Origin: an uncultured Oscillospiraceae bacterium
GTDB taxonomy: Bacteria > Bacillota > Clostridia > Oscillospirales > Oscillospiraceae
Direction of reading: 5' to 3'
Assembly (NCBI GenBank): GCA_944385595.1
Contig: CALWXY010000120.1
Coordinates: 1 to 6,215 of the forward strand
DNA: 6,215 bases
The notes under the pieces were generated by a model. That model saw nothing but the letters and a program-made list of their open reading frames with translations. It searched no databases and was not told where the DNA came from. The position numbers and the translations under genes were made by a program. The stretch's first letter is position 1. Each line of letters opens with the position of its first letter. Below, piece after piece: positions 1-5,818 of this stretch.

Positions 1-639
1 CTGCTCATCATGGTGCTCATTGTCATCGTCACCAATGCCGAGCGCCGCATCCCCGTGCAGTATTCAAAGCGTGTTGTCGGCCGTAAGATGTACGGCGGCC
101 AGAGCACTCACCTCCCCATGAAGGTGAACATGTCCGGCGTCCTGCCCATCATCTTCGCTCAGTCGATAGCCTCCCTCCCGGCCACCATCTGCATGTTCTT
201 CGGCATAACCGAGGAGAGCGACGGCTTCTGGGGCGGCTTCCTCAGCGTCTTCAACACCACCAGCCTGCTGTACGCTTTCATCTACCTGCTTCTGATTATC
301 TTCTTCGCATACTTCTATTCGACCATCCAGTTCAACCCGATAGAGATTGCGAACAACCTCAAGCGCAACGGCGGCTTCATCCCCGGCTTCCGAGCCGGCC
401 GTCCGACGAGCGACTTCATCTCCAAGGTGCTCAATAAGATCACCCTGTTCGGAGCTCTGTACCTCGCCATCATCGCCGTTACGCCCATAGTCATCTCCTG
501 CTTCAGCGAGTCCGCCGCCAACAGCGGCATCTCCCTCGGCGGCACCTCTATCATAATTGTCATCGGCGTTGCCCTTGAGACCGTCAAGGCTCTGGAGAAC
601 CAGATGCTCATGCGCCACTATAAGGGCTTCCTCGAGTAA
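1..639 (+). CDS. secY: Protein translocase subunit SecY, C-terminal part (5' end outside window)
   Basis: SecY is the central membrane channel of the Sec translocon, passing or inserting nascent proteins at the cytoplasmic membrane with SecE, SecG and SecA or the ribosome. The reading frame is open from base 1, so the gene starts upstream; 212 residues are visible. The fragment begins at the end of TM6, followed by the cytosolic loop AERRIPVQYSKR (about residues 13-24). Next come TM7 (about 44-68), TM8 (about 87-107) and the large cytosolic loop with NLKRNGGFIPGFRAG (119-133). That loop holds the conserved arginine (R131) that corresponds to E. coli R357, important for SecA/ribosome contact; the usual PGxRPG reads PGFRAG here. 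TM9 (about 148-166), TM10 (about 181-198) and a short tail ending in RHYKGFLE follow. The stop lies 15 bases before adk, the usual order in this operon. Identity is very secure. Confidence 0.97.
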   Translation: MLIMVLIVIVTNAERRIPVQYSKRVVGRKMYGGQSTHLPMKVNMSGVLPIIFAQSIASLPATICMFFGITEESDGFWGGFLSVFNTTSLLYAFIYLLLIIFFAYFYSTIQFNPIEIANNLKRNGGFIPGFRAGRPTSDFISKVLNKITLFGALYLAIIAVTPIVISCFSESAANSGISLGGTSIIIVIGVALETVKALENQMLMRHYKGFLE

Positions 640-654
640 TTTGGAGGCATTGAT

Positions 655-1293
655 ATGAAGCTGATACTTTTAGGGGCTCCCGGAGCCGGAAAAGGTACTC
701 AGGCGGAGATACTCAGCCGCAAGCTCGCCATTCCGACCATCTCCACCGGAAACATCCTCCGCGCCGCAATGAAAAACGGCACCGAGATCGGCCTGATGGC
801 AAAGAAATTCATCGACGACGGCAAGCTCGTTCCCGACGATGTCATAATCGGCATCGTCCGGGAGCGGCTCGCCGAGCCCGACTGCAAAAACGGTTTCATC
901 CTCGACGGCTTCCCGCGCACGATACCTCAGGCCGAGGCTCTCGAGCGCGAGGGTATCGACATCGACTGCGCGCTGTCCATAGAGATCAGCGACGAGACGA
1001 TAGTCGAGCGCATGTCCGGCCGCCGGACCTGCCGCGATTGCAGCGCCACCTACCATGTGGCGACCAAGCCCCCGAAGAAGGAGGGCGTGTGCGACCTCTG
1101 CGGCGGTGAGCTCACCATACGCAAGGACGACGCGCCGGAGACCGTCAGGGCCAGGCTCGAGGTGTTCCACCGCGAGACCGAGCCGCTCAAGGACTTCTAC
1201 TCCGCGAGGGGCAAGCTCAAGGCCGTGGACAATCAGCCCACAGTCGAGAGCACTACCGCCGAGATCGCCAAAGCTCTGGGGATAAAGCTATGA
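655..1293 (+). CDS. adk: Adenylate kinase, zinc-type LID
   Basis: Adenylate kinase catalyses ATP + AMP = 2 ADP in the cytoplasm and balances the adenine nucleotide pool. The 212-residue length is normal for the long bacterial form. The P-loop GAPGAGKGT is at residues 7-15. The AMP-binding segment STGNILR starts near residue 30, with Asn where E. coli has Asp. The FILDGFPRT segment is at 81-89. The LID domain carries four cysteines, C126-x2-C129 and C146-x2-C149, the structural zinc site typical of Gram-positive enzymes. DDAPETVRARLEVF follows (158-171) with the conserved LID/core arginines. The ATG is supported by a GGAGG site at 643-647, seven bases upstream. It sits 15 bases after secY, and its stop overlaps the map start as ATGA, implying co-transcription and translational coupling. 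Confidence 0.98.
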   Translation: MKLILLGAPGAGKGTQAEILSRKLAIPTISTGNILRAAMKNGTEIGLMAKKFIDDGKLVPDDVIIGIVRERLAEPDCKNGFILDGFPRTIPQAEALEREGIDIDCALSIEISDETIVERMSGRRTCRDCSATYHVATKPPKKEGVCDLCGGELTIRKDDAPETVRARLEVFHRETEPLKDFYSARGKLKAVDNQPTVESTTAEIAKALGIKL

Positions 1294-2045
1294 TTACAAT
1301 TAAGTCCCCCAGGGAAATAGAGCTTATGCGCCGCGCGGGGCGGATTACCGCGGCTGCCCGTACTGTTGCACGGGAAATGGTAGCCCCCGGCGTAACAACC
1401 CAGGAGATCAACAAAGCGGTACACCAGTTCATCAAGAAATCGGGCGCTGCGCCGTCATTCTACAAGTACGGCGGATTTCCCGCCAGCTCCTGCATTTCAG
1501 TCAACGATCAGATCATCCACGGCATCCCCGGAAAGCGCGTGGTGAATGAGGGCGACATAGTGAGTCTCGACGTGGGCGCCTATATAGGCGGCTACCACGG
1601 CGACTGCGCCGGCACCTTCCCGTGCGGAAAGTGCAGCGACGAGGCGCTGAGACTCATCGCCGTTACGCGCCAGTCGTTTTTCGAGGGTATCAAATTCGCA
1701 CGACAGGGCTATCGTGTGTCCGACATATCCCACGCCATACAGGAGTACGTCGAAGCAAACGGCTTCTCGCTGGTGCGCGAGTATGTGGGACACGGCATCG
1801 GAGCAAAGCTCCATGAGGCCCCTGAGGTTCCCAACTACGGCGCGCCGGGTCACGGACCCCGCCTCGTCAAAGGCATGACCCTCGCCATTGAGCCGATGGT
1901 CAACGCCGGAGGCGCGGCCATCCGCGTTCTCGACGACGATTGGACAGTGGTGACAGCCGACGGGAGCTGGGCGGCGCATTATGAGAACACCGTCCTGATT
2001 ACCGACGGCGAGCCGGAAATACTCACCTGGGCGGAGGACATGTAA
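1290..2045 (+). CDS. map: Type I methionine aminopeptidase
   Basis: This cytosolic metalloenzyme removes the initiator methionine from nascent proteins at the ribosome. The 251-residue protein is the short bacterial type I form (pita-bread fold) without an N-terminal zinc-finger extension. The five metal ligands are identifiable by comparison with E. coli: D94 (in SLDVG), D105 (in GDCAGTF), H168 (in GHGIG), E201 (in AIEPM) and E232 (in HYENT). H77 (IIHGIP) and H175 (KLHEAPEVPNYG) match the conserved active-site histidines. The start overlaps the adk stop by four bases, with only a weak GGGG at 1278-1281 as ribosome site, so translation is probably coupled to adk. The adk-map pair is standard in Firmicute ribosomal clusters. 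Confidence 0.98.
   Translation: MITIKSPREIELMRRAGRITAAARTVAREMVAPGVTTQEINKAVHQFIKKSGAAPSFYKYGGFPASSCISVNDQIIHGIPGKRVVNEGDIVSLDVGAYIGGYHGDCAGTFPCGKCSDEALRLIAVTRQSFFEGIKFARQGYRVSDISHAIQEYVEANGFSLVREYVGHGIGAKLHEAPEVPNYGAPGHGPRLVKGMTLAIEPMVNAGGAAIRVLDDDWTVVTADGSWAAHYENTVLITDGEPEILTWAEDM
2033..2037 (+). promoter_or_regulatory. Ribosome binding site inside the end of map, for the GTG-started KOW gene
   Basis: GGAGG lies within the last codons of map, eight bases before the GTG at 2046. It is the argument for choosing that non-ATG start directly after the map stop codon. Confidence 0.75.
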
Positions 2046-2303
2046 GTGACCTGCATAGGGCGTTACGACGCAGTCCGCGCCACGGCCGGACACGACTCCG
2101 GCAGGCTCTACCTCGTGATTGACCTCCGCGGCAGCCGCGCCGCAGTCTCCGACGGAGACCTGAGGCGGCTCGCTAGGCCGAAGCTCAAGAACCTGAAGCA
2201 CCTTGAGCTGGTCGCGGCCTCGGCGCTCAGGGCCGACGCGCAGGACGTCACGGACAGGCAAATCAGAAAACTGCTGGCGGCGCTCAGCCGCGCAACCAAT
2301 TAA
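2046..2303 (+). CDS. KOW-domain RNA-binding protein, ribosomal L14e-like
   Basis: This 85-residue protein resembles the small KOW-domain (L14e/L6e/L27e-like) proteins often encoded between map and infA in Clostridia. It is presumed to bind RNA, probably at the ribosome, but the precise role is not established. Residues 4-26 (IGRYDAVRATAGHDSGRLYLVID) form the KOW-type beta strands with the characteristic G-x-D-x-G turn (G15, D17, G19). A second half follows with VSDGDLRRLARPKLKNLKHL (34-53), matching the family's DG-LR-L-xPK-K-KHL pattern. The C-terminus (about 66-85) looks helical and basic. Translation starts at GTG immediately after the map TAA with no gap, using GGAGG in the end of map. 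Context and pattern support the family call; the function is an inference. Confidence 0.85.
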   Translation: MTCIGRYDAVRATAGHDSGRLYLVIDLRGSRAAVSDGDLRRLARPKLKNLKHLELVAASALRADAQDVTDRQIRKLLAALSRATN

Positions 2304-2311
2304 ATTGTCGC

Positions 2312-2318
2312 AGGAGGG
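2312..2318 (+). promoter_or_regulatory. Ribosome binding site fixing the TTG start of infA
   Basis: AGGAGGG lies nine bases before TTG at 2328. No in-frame ATG or GTG precedes the conserved AKDDVIELEG N-terminus, so TTG is the start. A rare start codon behind a strong site may set IF1 output below that of the ribosomal proteins (inference). Confidence 0.85.
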
Positions 2319-2327
2319 AATACGATC

Positions 2328-2546
2328 TTGGCAAAAGACGATGTTATCGAGCTCGAGGGCACTGTCATAGAGTCCCTGCCCAACACCATGTTCCAGGTTG
2401 ACATCGGCCACGGCCATGTGATCCTGGCGCATATCTCCGGCAAGCTCCGGATGAACTTTATAAGGATCCTCCCCGGTGATAAGGTCAAGGTCCAGATGTC
2501 GCCCTACGACATGACCCGCGGCCGTATCACCTGGAGAAGCAAGTAA
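2328..2546 (+). CDS. infA: Translation initiation factor IF-1
   Basis: IF-1 binds the A site of the 30S subunit and works with IF-2 and IF-3 in start-codon selection. The 72-residue length is exactly typical. It is a single OB fold: MAKDDVIELEGTVIESLPNTMFQV (residues 1-24), then GHGHVILAHISGKLRMNFIRILPGDKVKV (27-55) and the signature end SPYDMTRGRITWRSK (58-72). Translation starts at TTG, supported by AGGAGGG nine bases upstream. It lies 24 bases after the KOW gene and 16 bases before rpmJ, the usual infA-rpmJ pairing. Confidence 0.98.
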   Translation: MAKDDVIELEGTVIESLPNTMFQVDIGHGHVILAHISGKLRMNFIRILPGDKVKVQMSPYDMTRGRITWRSK

Positions 2547-2562
2547 CAGGAGGTTTTACAAA

Positions 2563-2676
2563 ATGAAAGTCAGACCGTCCGTTAAGCCCATGTGCGAAAA
2601 GTGCAAGATCATCAAGCGCAAGGGCAAGGTAATGGTTATCTGCGAGAACCCCAAACACAAGCAGCGTCAGGGCTGA
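2563..2676 (+). CDS. rpmJ: Large-subunit ribosomal protein L36 (bL36), zinc form
   Basis: L36 is the smallest 50S protein and binds 23S rRNA. The 37-codon gene begins MKVRPSVKPMCEKCK and ends NPKHKQRQG, full length for the family. The zinc ligands C11, C14, C27 and H32 are all present, so this is the zinc-containing (C+) form. An AGGAGG site at 2548-2553 is nine bases before the ATG. Its TGA stop lies in the loop of a small GGGC/GCCC hairpin (2670-2680), and an 84-base gap follows before rpsM. Confidence 0.97.
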   Translation: MKVRPSVKPMCEKCKIIKRKGKVMVICENPKHKQRQG

Positions 2677-2760
2677 GCCCGGCGGCTTTTCAATGAACGC
2701 CCATTGCGGCGGCGTCCCTGATGGGGCGCAGAGATCAAATGAAAGGAATGATCAGGAAAT
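2677..2760 (+). promoter_or_regulatory. Hairpin-rich gap before rpsM, candidate leader/translational control region
   Basis: This is the largest gap inside the operon. Three local hairpins can be drawn: GGGC/GCCC around the rpmJ stop (2670-2680), CAATG/CATTG (2691-2706), and GCGTCCC/GGGGCGC with loop TGAT (2712-2729; seven pairs, one G-U). CGCCC at 2698-2702 can instead pair with GGGCG at 2724-2728, which would compete with or bridge these hairpins. No T-run follows the third hairpin, so it is not a terminator. The rpsM ribosome site is weak for this operon: AAAGGA at 2742-2747 is 13 bases from the ATG, and AGGAA at 2754-2758 is only two. A 14-codon frame (2739-2783) overlaps the rpsM start out of frame. 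By position it could be an S4- or S13-responsive leader, but that is inference. Confidence 0.35.
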
Positions 2761-3129
2761 ATGGCACGTATCGCCGGCGTTGACCTGCCGAAGGACAAGA
2801 GAATTGAGATAGGCCTCACCTATGTCTACGGCATTGGCAGAACCAGCGCAACCAAGATACTTGAGATGACCGGTATCAATCCCGATACCCGCGTTAAGGA
2901 TCTCACCGAGGAAGAGGAGACCAAGCTGCGCGAGTGCATCGACCATAACTATGTTGTTGAGGGCGACCTGCGCCGCAGCGTTGCGCTCGACATTAAGCGT
3001 CTCACCGAGATTGGCTGCTACCGCGGTCTGCGCCATCGCCGCGGCCTGCCCGTCCGCGGCCAGCGCACCAAGACCAACGCCCGTACCCGCAAGGGTCCGA
3101 AACGCACCATCGCGAATAAGAAGAAGTAA
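2761..3129 (+). CDS. rpsM: Small-subunit ribosomal protein S13 (uS13)
   Basis: S13 sits in the 30S head, contacts the P-site tRNA through its C-terminal tail, and bridges to the 50S subunit. The 122-residue sequence is full length. The N-terminus MARIAGVDLPKDKRIEIGLTYVYGIG (1-26) and the helix-two-turn-helix segment GRTSATKIL (26-34) are typical. The SYRGLRHRR-type motif reads CYRGLRHRRGLPVRGQRTKTNARTRKG (86-112), and the tail is strongly basic. It opens the alpha-operon block rpsM-rpsK-rpsD-rpoA-rplQ and lies 14 bases before rpsK. Its Shine-Dalgarno is the weakest among the ribosomal-protein genes here. Confidence 0.98.
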   Translation: MARIAGVDLPKDKRIEIGLTYVYGIGRTSATKILEMTGINPDTRVKDLTEEEETKLRECIDHNYVVEGDLRRSVALDIKRLTEIGCYRGLRHRRGLPVRGQRTKTNARTRKGPKRTIANKKK

Positions 3130-3143
3130 GGGAGGGATATGTA

Positions 3144-3545
3144 ATGGCAGCAGCAGCTAACAAGAAAAAGGTCAGAACCCGCAGAAGAGAGCGCAAGAAC
3201 ATCGAAAAGGGAGCCGTGCATATCAGCTCTTCTTTCAACAACACCATGGTCACCATCACTGATGTGAACGGCAACGCGATATCCTGGGCTTCCGCCGGCG
3301 GCATGGGCTTCCGCGGCAGCAAGAAGTCGACTCCGTTCGCCGCTCAGACCGCCGCCGAGACGGCCGCCAAGGCCGCCATGGAGCACGGCCTGAAGACCGT
3401 CGAGGTCTTTGTCAAGGGCCCCGGCTCGGGACGTGAGGCCGCCATCCGCGCGCTTCAGACCGCCGGCCTTGAGGTCACCATGATCAAGGACGTCACCCCG
3501 ATACCCCACAACGGCTGCCGCCCGCCGAAGCGCCGCCGCGTGTAA
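3144..3545 (+). CDS. rpsK: Small-subunit ribosomal protein S11 (uS11)
   Basis: S11 lies on the 30S platform and helps shape the mRNA exit/E-site region. The 133-residue protein has the usual lysine/arginine-rich N-terminal extension (1-22), then GAVHISSSFNNTMVTITD (23-40), SWASAGGMGFRGSKKSTPFAAQ (47-68), and KGPGSGREAAIRAL (91-104). It ends in the invariant VTPIPHNGCRPPKRRRV (117-133); the N-G pair there is the site of isoaspartate formation known in E. coli S11. GGGAGGG at 3130-3136 is seven bases before the ATG. It lies 14 bases after rpsM and 23 bases before rpsD. Confidence 0.98.
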   Translation: MAAAANKKKVRTRRRERKNIEKGAVHISSSFNNTMVTITDVNGNAISWASAGGMGFRGSKKSTPFAAQTAAETAAKAAMEHGLKTVEVFVKGPGSGREAAIRALQTAGLEVTMIKDVTPIPHNGCRPPKRRRV

Positions 3546-3568
3546 TTCGAAGAAGGAGGAATTTTAAC

Positions 3569-4180
3569 ATGGCTAAGAATACTCAGCCCATCGTGAAGCG
3601 CTGCAAGGCGCTGGGCGTTTCTCCTGCTGCTATGGGTTATACCGGCAAGACCAAGTCTGACACCATCCGCAACCCGAAGGGTCAGATGCGCCGGAAGCAG
3701 AGCGAGTATGCCACCCAGCTGAACGAGAAGCAGAAGGTCAAGTTTGTCTACGGTATTCTCGAGAAGCAGTTCCGCATGTACTACGACAAGGCCGCCAAGG
3801 CCCCCGGCCAGACCGGCGAGGTCCTGCTCACCACCATTGAGCGCCGCCTCGACAACGTCGTCTACCGCCTCGGTTTCGCCATGACCCGCCGCGAGGCCCG
3901 TCAGGCAGTCAACCACGGCCACTTCACCGTCAACGGCAAGAGAGTGAACATCCCCTCCTACCTCGTCAAGCCCGGCGACGTCATCGAGGTCTGCGAGAAG
4001 AGCCGCTCCTCCGTGATGTTCAAGCGCCTCCTTGCCGAGGACGCCCCCATCGTCACTCTGCCCCAGTGGCTGACCCGCGAGAAGAACACCCTCAAGGGCG
4101 TTGTTGCGAAGATGCCCGCCAGAGAGGACATCGATTTCCCAATCGAAGAGCACCTGATCGTCGAGCTGTACTCCAAGTAA
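3569..4180 (+). CDS. rpsD: Small-subunit ribosomal protein S4 (uS4), zinc-free form
   Basis: S4 is a primary 16S rRNA binder that nucleates 30S body assembly and forms part of the mRNA entry site. In E. coli it also represses its own operon. The 203-residue protein has an N-terminal domain with RKQSEYATQLNEKQKVKFVYGILEKQF (42-68). The S4 RNA-binding domain spans about 91-155 (ERRLDNVVYRLGFAMTRREARQAV, then VNGKRVNIPSYLVKPGDVIEV). Only one N-terminal cysteine (C12) is present, so the zinc knuckle of the C+ form is absent. A strong AAGGAGG at 3553-3559 is nine bases upstream. All ten isoleucines use ATC or ATT and none ATA, unlike the neighbours. The S4 gene lies in the alpha operon as in E. 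coli, unlike B. subtilis. Confidence 0.98.
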   Translation: MAKNTQPIVKRCKALGVSPAAMGYTGKTKSDTIRNPKGQMRRKQSEYATQLNEKQKVKFVYGILEKQFRMYYDKAAKAPGQTGEVLLTTIERRLDNVVYRLGFAMTRREARQAVNHGHFTVNGKRVNIPSYLVKPGDVIEVCEKSRSSVMFKRLLAEDAPIVTLPQWLTREKNTLKGVVAKMPAREDIDFPIEEHLIVELYSK

Positions 4181-4219
4181 TAGACAGACCCTCATAATTG
4201 GAAAGCTGACCATCGCCCC

Positions 4220-4233
4220 GCGCCTTCGGGCGC
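4220..4233 (+). other. UUCG tetraloop hairpin between rpsD and rpoA
   Basis: GCGCC-TTCG-GGCGC forms a five-pair stem closed by a C(UUCG)G tetraloop, an unusually stable RNA fold. It lies in the 78-base rpsD-rpoA gap (4181-4258), ten bases before the AAAGGAGGG site of rpoA (4243-4251). No U-run follows, so it is not an intrinsic terminator. It could protect a processed 3' or 5' end or mark an mRNA processing boundary (inference). I see no convincing promoter in this gap. Confidence 0.5.
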
Positions 4234-4258
4234 AACGACATCAAAGGAGGGACTTGAA

Positions 4259-5209
4259 ATGATTGAAATTGAAAAGCCGCGTATCGAATGTATAGAGACG
4301 CCGTCGGACAGCTCCTACGGCAAATATATAGTCGAGCCTCTTGAGCGCGGCTACGGCACGACGCTGGGTAACTCTCTCCGCAGGGTGCTCCTGTCATCTC
4401 TCCCCGGAACCGCGGTCACTTCCATCAAGATAGCCGGCGTACAGCATGAGTTTTCCGTCATCCCCGGCGTCAAGGAGGACGTGACCGAGATAGTTCTGAA
4501 CGTCAAGAACATCATCGCGCGCCTCCACTGCGACGAGCCGAAGACGGTGTATATAGAGATGAGCGGCGAGTGCGAGGTCACCGCCGGCGACATAAAGCCG
4601 GACGGCGAGGTCGAGATGCTGAATCCCGACCAGCACATCGCCACGCTCGGCCCCGACGGGGCCCTGAGCATGGAGCTCACCATCAGCCACGGCCGCGGAT
4701 ACGTCTCCGCGGAGAAGAACAAGCCGTCGCAGCCCGTGATCGGCGTCATCCCCGTGGACTCCATATACACGCCGGTGCTCAAGGTGAACTACACCGTTGA
4801 GAACACCCGCGTCGGCAACCAGACGGATTTTGATAAGCTGACCATCGAGGTGTGGACCGACAAGACCATCACCGCGAAGGACGCCATATCTCTTGGCGCG
4901 AAGATTCTCTGCGACCACTTCACCCTCTTCACCGACCTGAGCGACAGCATAGGCAGCCGCTCGACAGTCGTTGAGAAGGTCGAGACGCAGAGGGACAAGG
5001 TGCTTGAGATGACCATAGAGGAGCTTGACCTCTCGGTCCGCAGCTTCAACTGCCTCAAGCGCGCCAATATAAACACCGTGGAGGACCTTATCAGCAAGAC
5101 TCAGGACGAGATGATAAAGGTCAGGAACCTCGGCCGGAAGTCCCTGGAGGAGGTCGAGCACAAGCTCACCATGATGGGACTGTCTCTGGCCAGCGAAGAC
5201 AACAACTAA
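4259..5209 (+). CDS. rpoA: DNA-directed RNA polymerase subunit alpha
   Basis: Alpha dimerises to scaffold assembly of beta and beta' in RNA polymerase, and its C-terminal domain binds UP elements and activators. The 316-residue length is normal. The N-terminal domain (about 1-230) shows FxVEPLERGYGTTLGNSLRRVLLSSLPG-type sequence (25-50), with R41/R42 in the assembly region, then VKEDVTEIVLNVKNI (71-85). A short acidic linker leads to the alpha-CTD (about 247-312): LDLSVRSFNCLKRANINTVEDL (257-278) and RNLGRKSLEEV (289-299). R261 corresponds to E. coli R265, the key DNA-contacting residue. AAAGGAGGG at 4243-4251 precedes the ATG. It lies 78 bases after rpsD and 29 bases before rplQ. Unlike rpsD it uses ATA isoleucine codons often. 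Confidence 0.98.
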   Translation: MIEIEKPRIECIETPSDSSYGKYIVEPLERGYGTTLGNSLRRVLLSSLPGTAVTSIKIAGVQHEFSVIPGVKEDVTEIVLNVKNIIARLHCDEPKTVYIEMSGECEVTAGDIKPDGEVEMLNPDQHIATLGPDGALSMELTISHGRGYVSAEKNKPSQPVIGVIPVDSIYTPVLKVNYTVENTRVGNQTDFDKLTIEVWTDKTITAKDAISLGAKILCDHFTLFTDLSDSIGSRSTVVEKVETQRDKVLEMTIEELDLSVRSFNCLKRANINTVEDLISKTQDEMIKVRNLGRKSLEEVEHKLTMMGLSLASEDNN

Positions 5210-5238
5210 GCTACACTCTAACAAGGAGGTAAAGCGAA

Positions 5239-5580
5239 ATGCCCGGAACAAGAAAGCTCGGCAAGACCACCGATCAGCGCATGGCCATGCTCCGCCAGCA
5301 GGTCACGGACCTTCTGGACAAGGGCCGCATGGAGACCACCGTCACCCGCGCCAAGGAGATCGGACCCGCTGCCGAGAAGATGATAACCCTCGGCAAGGAC
5401 AAGTCTCTTGCCAACTATCGTCAGGCTCTGAGCTTCATCACCAGAGAAGACGTGACCAAGAAGCTGTTCGATGAGATTGGCCCGAAGTACGCCGAGCGCA
5501 CCGGCGGCTACACCCGCATAGTCCGCGTCGGCCCCCGCCGCGGCGACGCCGCCGAGATGGCGGTCATCGAGCTGGTGTAA
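5239..5580 (+). CDS. rplQ: Large-subunit ribosomal protein L17 (bL17)
   Basis: L17 is a 50S protein near the polypeptide exit tunnel and is the standard last gene of the alpha operon. The 113-residue protein shows the typical RKLGKTTDQRMAMLRQQVTDLL (5-26), then the ETTVTRAKEIGPAAEKMITLGK segment (32-53), and ends GGYTRIVRVGPRRGDAAEMAVIELV (89-113). AAGGAGGT at 5223-5230 is a full eight-base Shine-Dalgarno, eight bases before the ATG. The stop is ten bases before a strong intrinsic terminator, so the operon ends here. The cobalt/ECF transporter, truA or rplM genes that often follow in Firmicutes are not present in the window. Confidence 0.98.
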   Translation: MPGTRKLGKTTDQRMAMLRQQVTDLLDKGRMETTVTRAKEIGPAAEKMITLGKDKSLANYRQALSFITREDVTKKLFDEIGPKYAERTGGYTRIVRVGPRRGDAAEMAVIELV

Positions 5581-5590
5581 GACATCAACT

Positions 5591-5622
5591 AAAAATCCCC
5601 TGCCGTGAGGCAGGGGATTTTT
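5591..5622 (+). terminator. Intrinsic terminator ending the ribosomal operon
   Basis: A perfect 14-pair stem (5591-5604 with 5609-5622) has a GTGA tetraloop, an A-run on the left and a T-run at 5618-5622. The GC core is TCCCCTGCC/GGCAGGGGA. It begins ten bases after the rplQ stop. Because of the flanking A5/T5 tracts it could act in both directions. Its exact reverse complement recurs at 5819-5850. Confidence 0.93.
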
Positions 5623-5626
5623 ACTT

Positions 5627-5655
5627 TGCCGCAAAGGCTTTCGGCCTTTGCGGCA
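5627..5655. repeat. 12-pair perfect hairpin in the convergent spacer
   Basis: TGCCGCAAAGGC (5627-5638) pairs perfectly with GCCTTTGCGGCA (5644-5655) around a TTTCG loop. It starts five bases after the first terminator. No T-run or A-run adjoins it, so it is not itself a terminator. It may be a processing or 3'-end stabilising structure, or a repeat-family unit. Confidence 0.6.
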
Positions 5656-5680
5656 GATATAAGCACTCCGCTTCGCGCAT

Positions 5681-5705
5681 ATTTTGCCGCCGCAGGCGGC
5701 AAAAT
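5681..5705. repeat. REP-like palindrome in the convergent spacer
   Basis: ATTTTGCCGCC (5681-5691) pairs perfectly with GGCGGCAAAAT (5695-5705) around the three-base loop GCA. The T-run precedes and the A-run follows the GC core, the reverse polarity of a terminator. Its short GC-rich palindromic form in an intergenic spacer resembles REP-type elements. Whether it recurs in the genome cannot be seen from one window. Confidence 0.55.
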
Positions 5706-5727
5706 CCACGCACGCTCCGTGAGAAGA

Positions 5728-5765
5728 GTTTTTCCGCCGCGCATGTCGCCGGAAAAACATTTTTT
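5728..5765 (+). terminator. Possible second + strand terminator in the spacer
   Basis: GTTTTTCCG (5728-5736) pairs with CGGAAAAAC (5750-5758) around a 13-base loop, followed by six T at 5760-5765. The lower stem is AT-rich, which makes it weaker than the flanking terminators. It could catch read-through from the ribosomal operon. A less clear CGGCGC/GCGCCG pairing follows at 5771-5776 with 5790-5795. Confidence 0.35.
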
Positions 5766-5818
5766 GCATCCGGCGCTGTTCAGAGCGCTGCGCCGTTTGA
5801 ACGTCCGCTTTGCAGATA

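Noticed and set aside
1497..2432. 311-codon - strand frame across map, the KOW gene and infA
   Set aside because: Long antisense frames are common in GC-rich genes; it spans three recognised genes and has no recognisable domain or ribosome site.
2676..2690. AGCC/GGCT hairpin followed by four T after rpmJ as a terminator
   Set aside because: A four-pair stem and a short T-run are too weak, and it would cut a conserved co-transcribed operon.
3139..3144. ATGTAA start-stop overlapping the rpsK ATG
   Set aside because: It is only two bases from the GGGAGGG site, too close to initiate well, whereas the rpsK ATG at 3144 is at an ideal seven bases. Probably chance.
4193..4198. CATAAT as a -10 box for an internal rpoA promoter
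   Set aside because: No recognisable -35 element lies 16-18 bases upstream, and the gap is otherwise GC-rich operon spacer.
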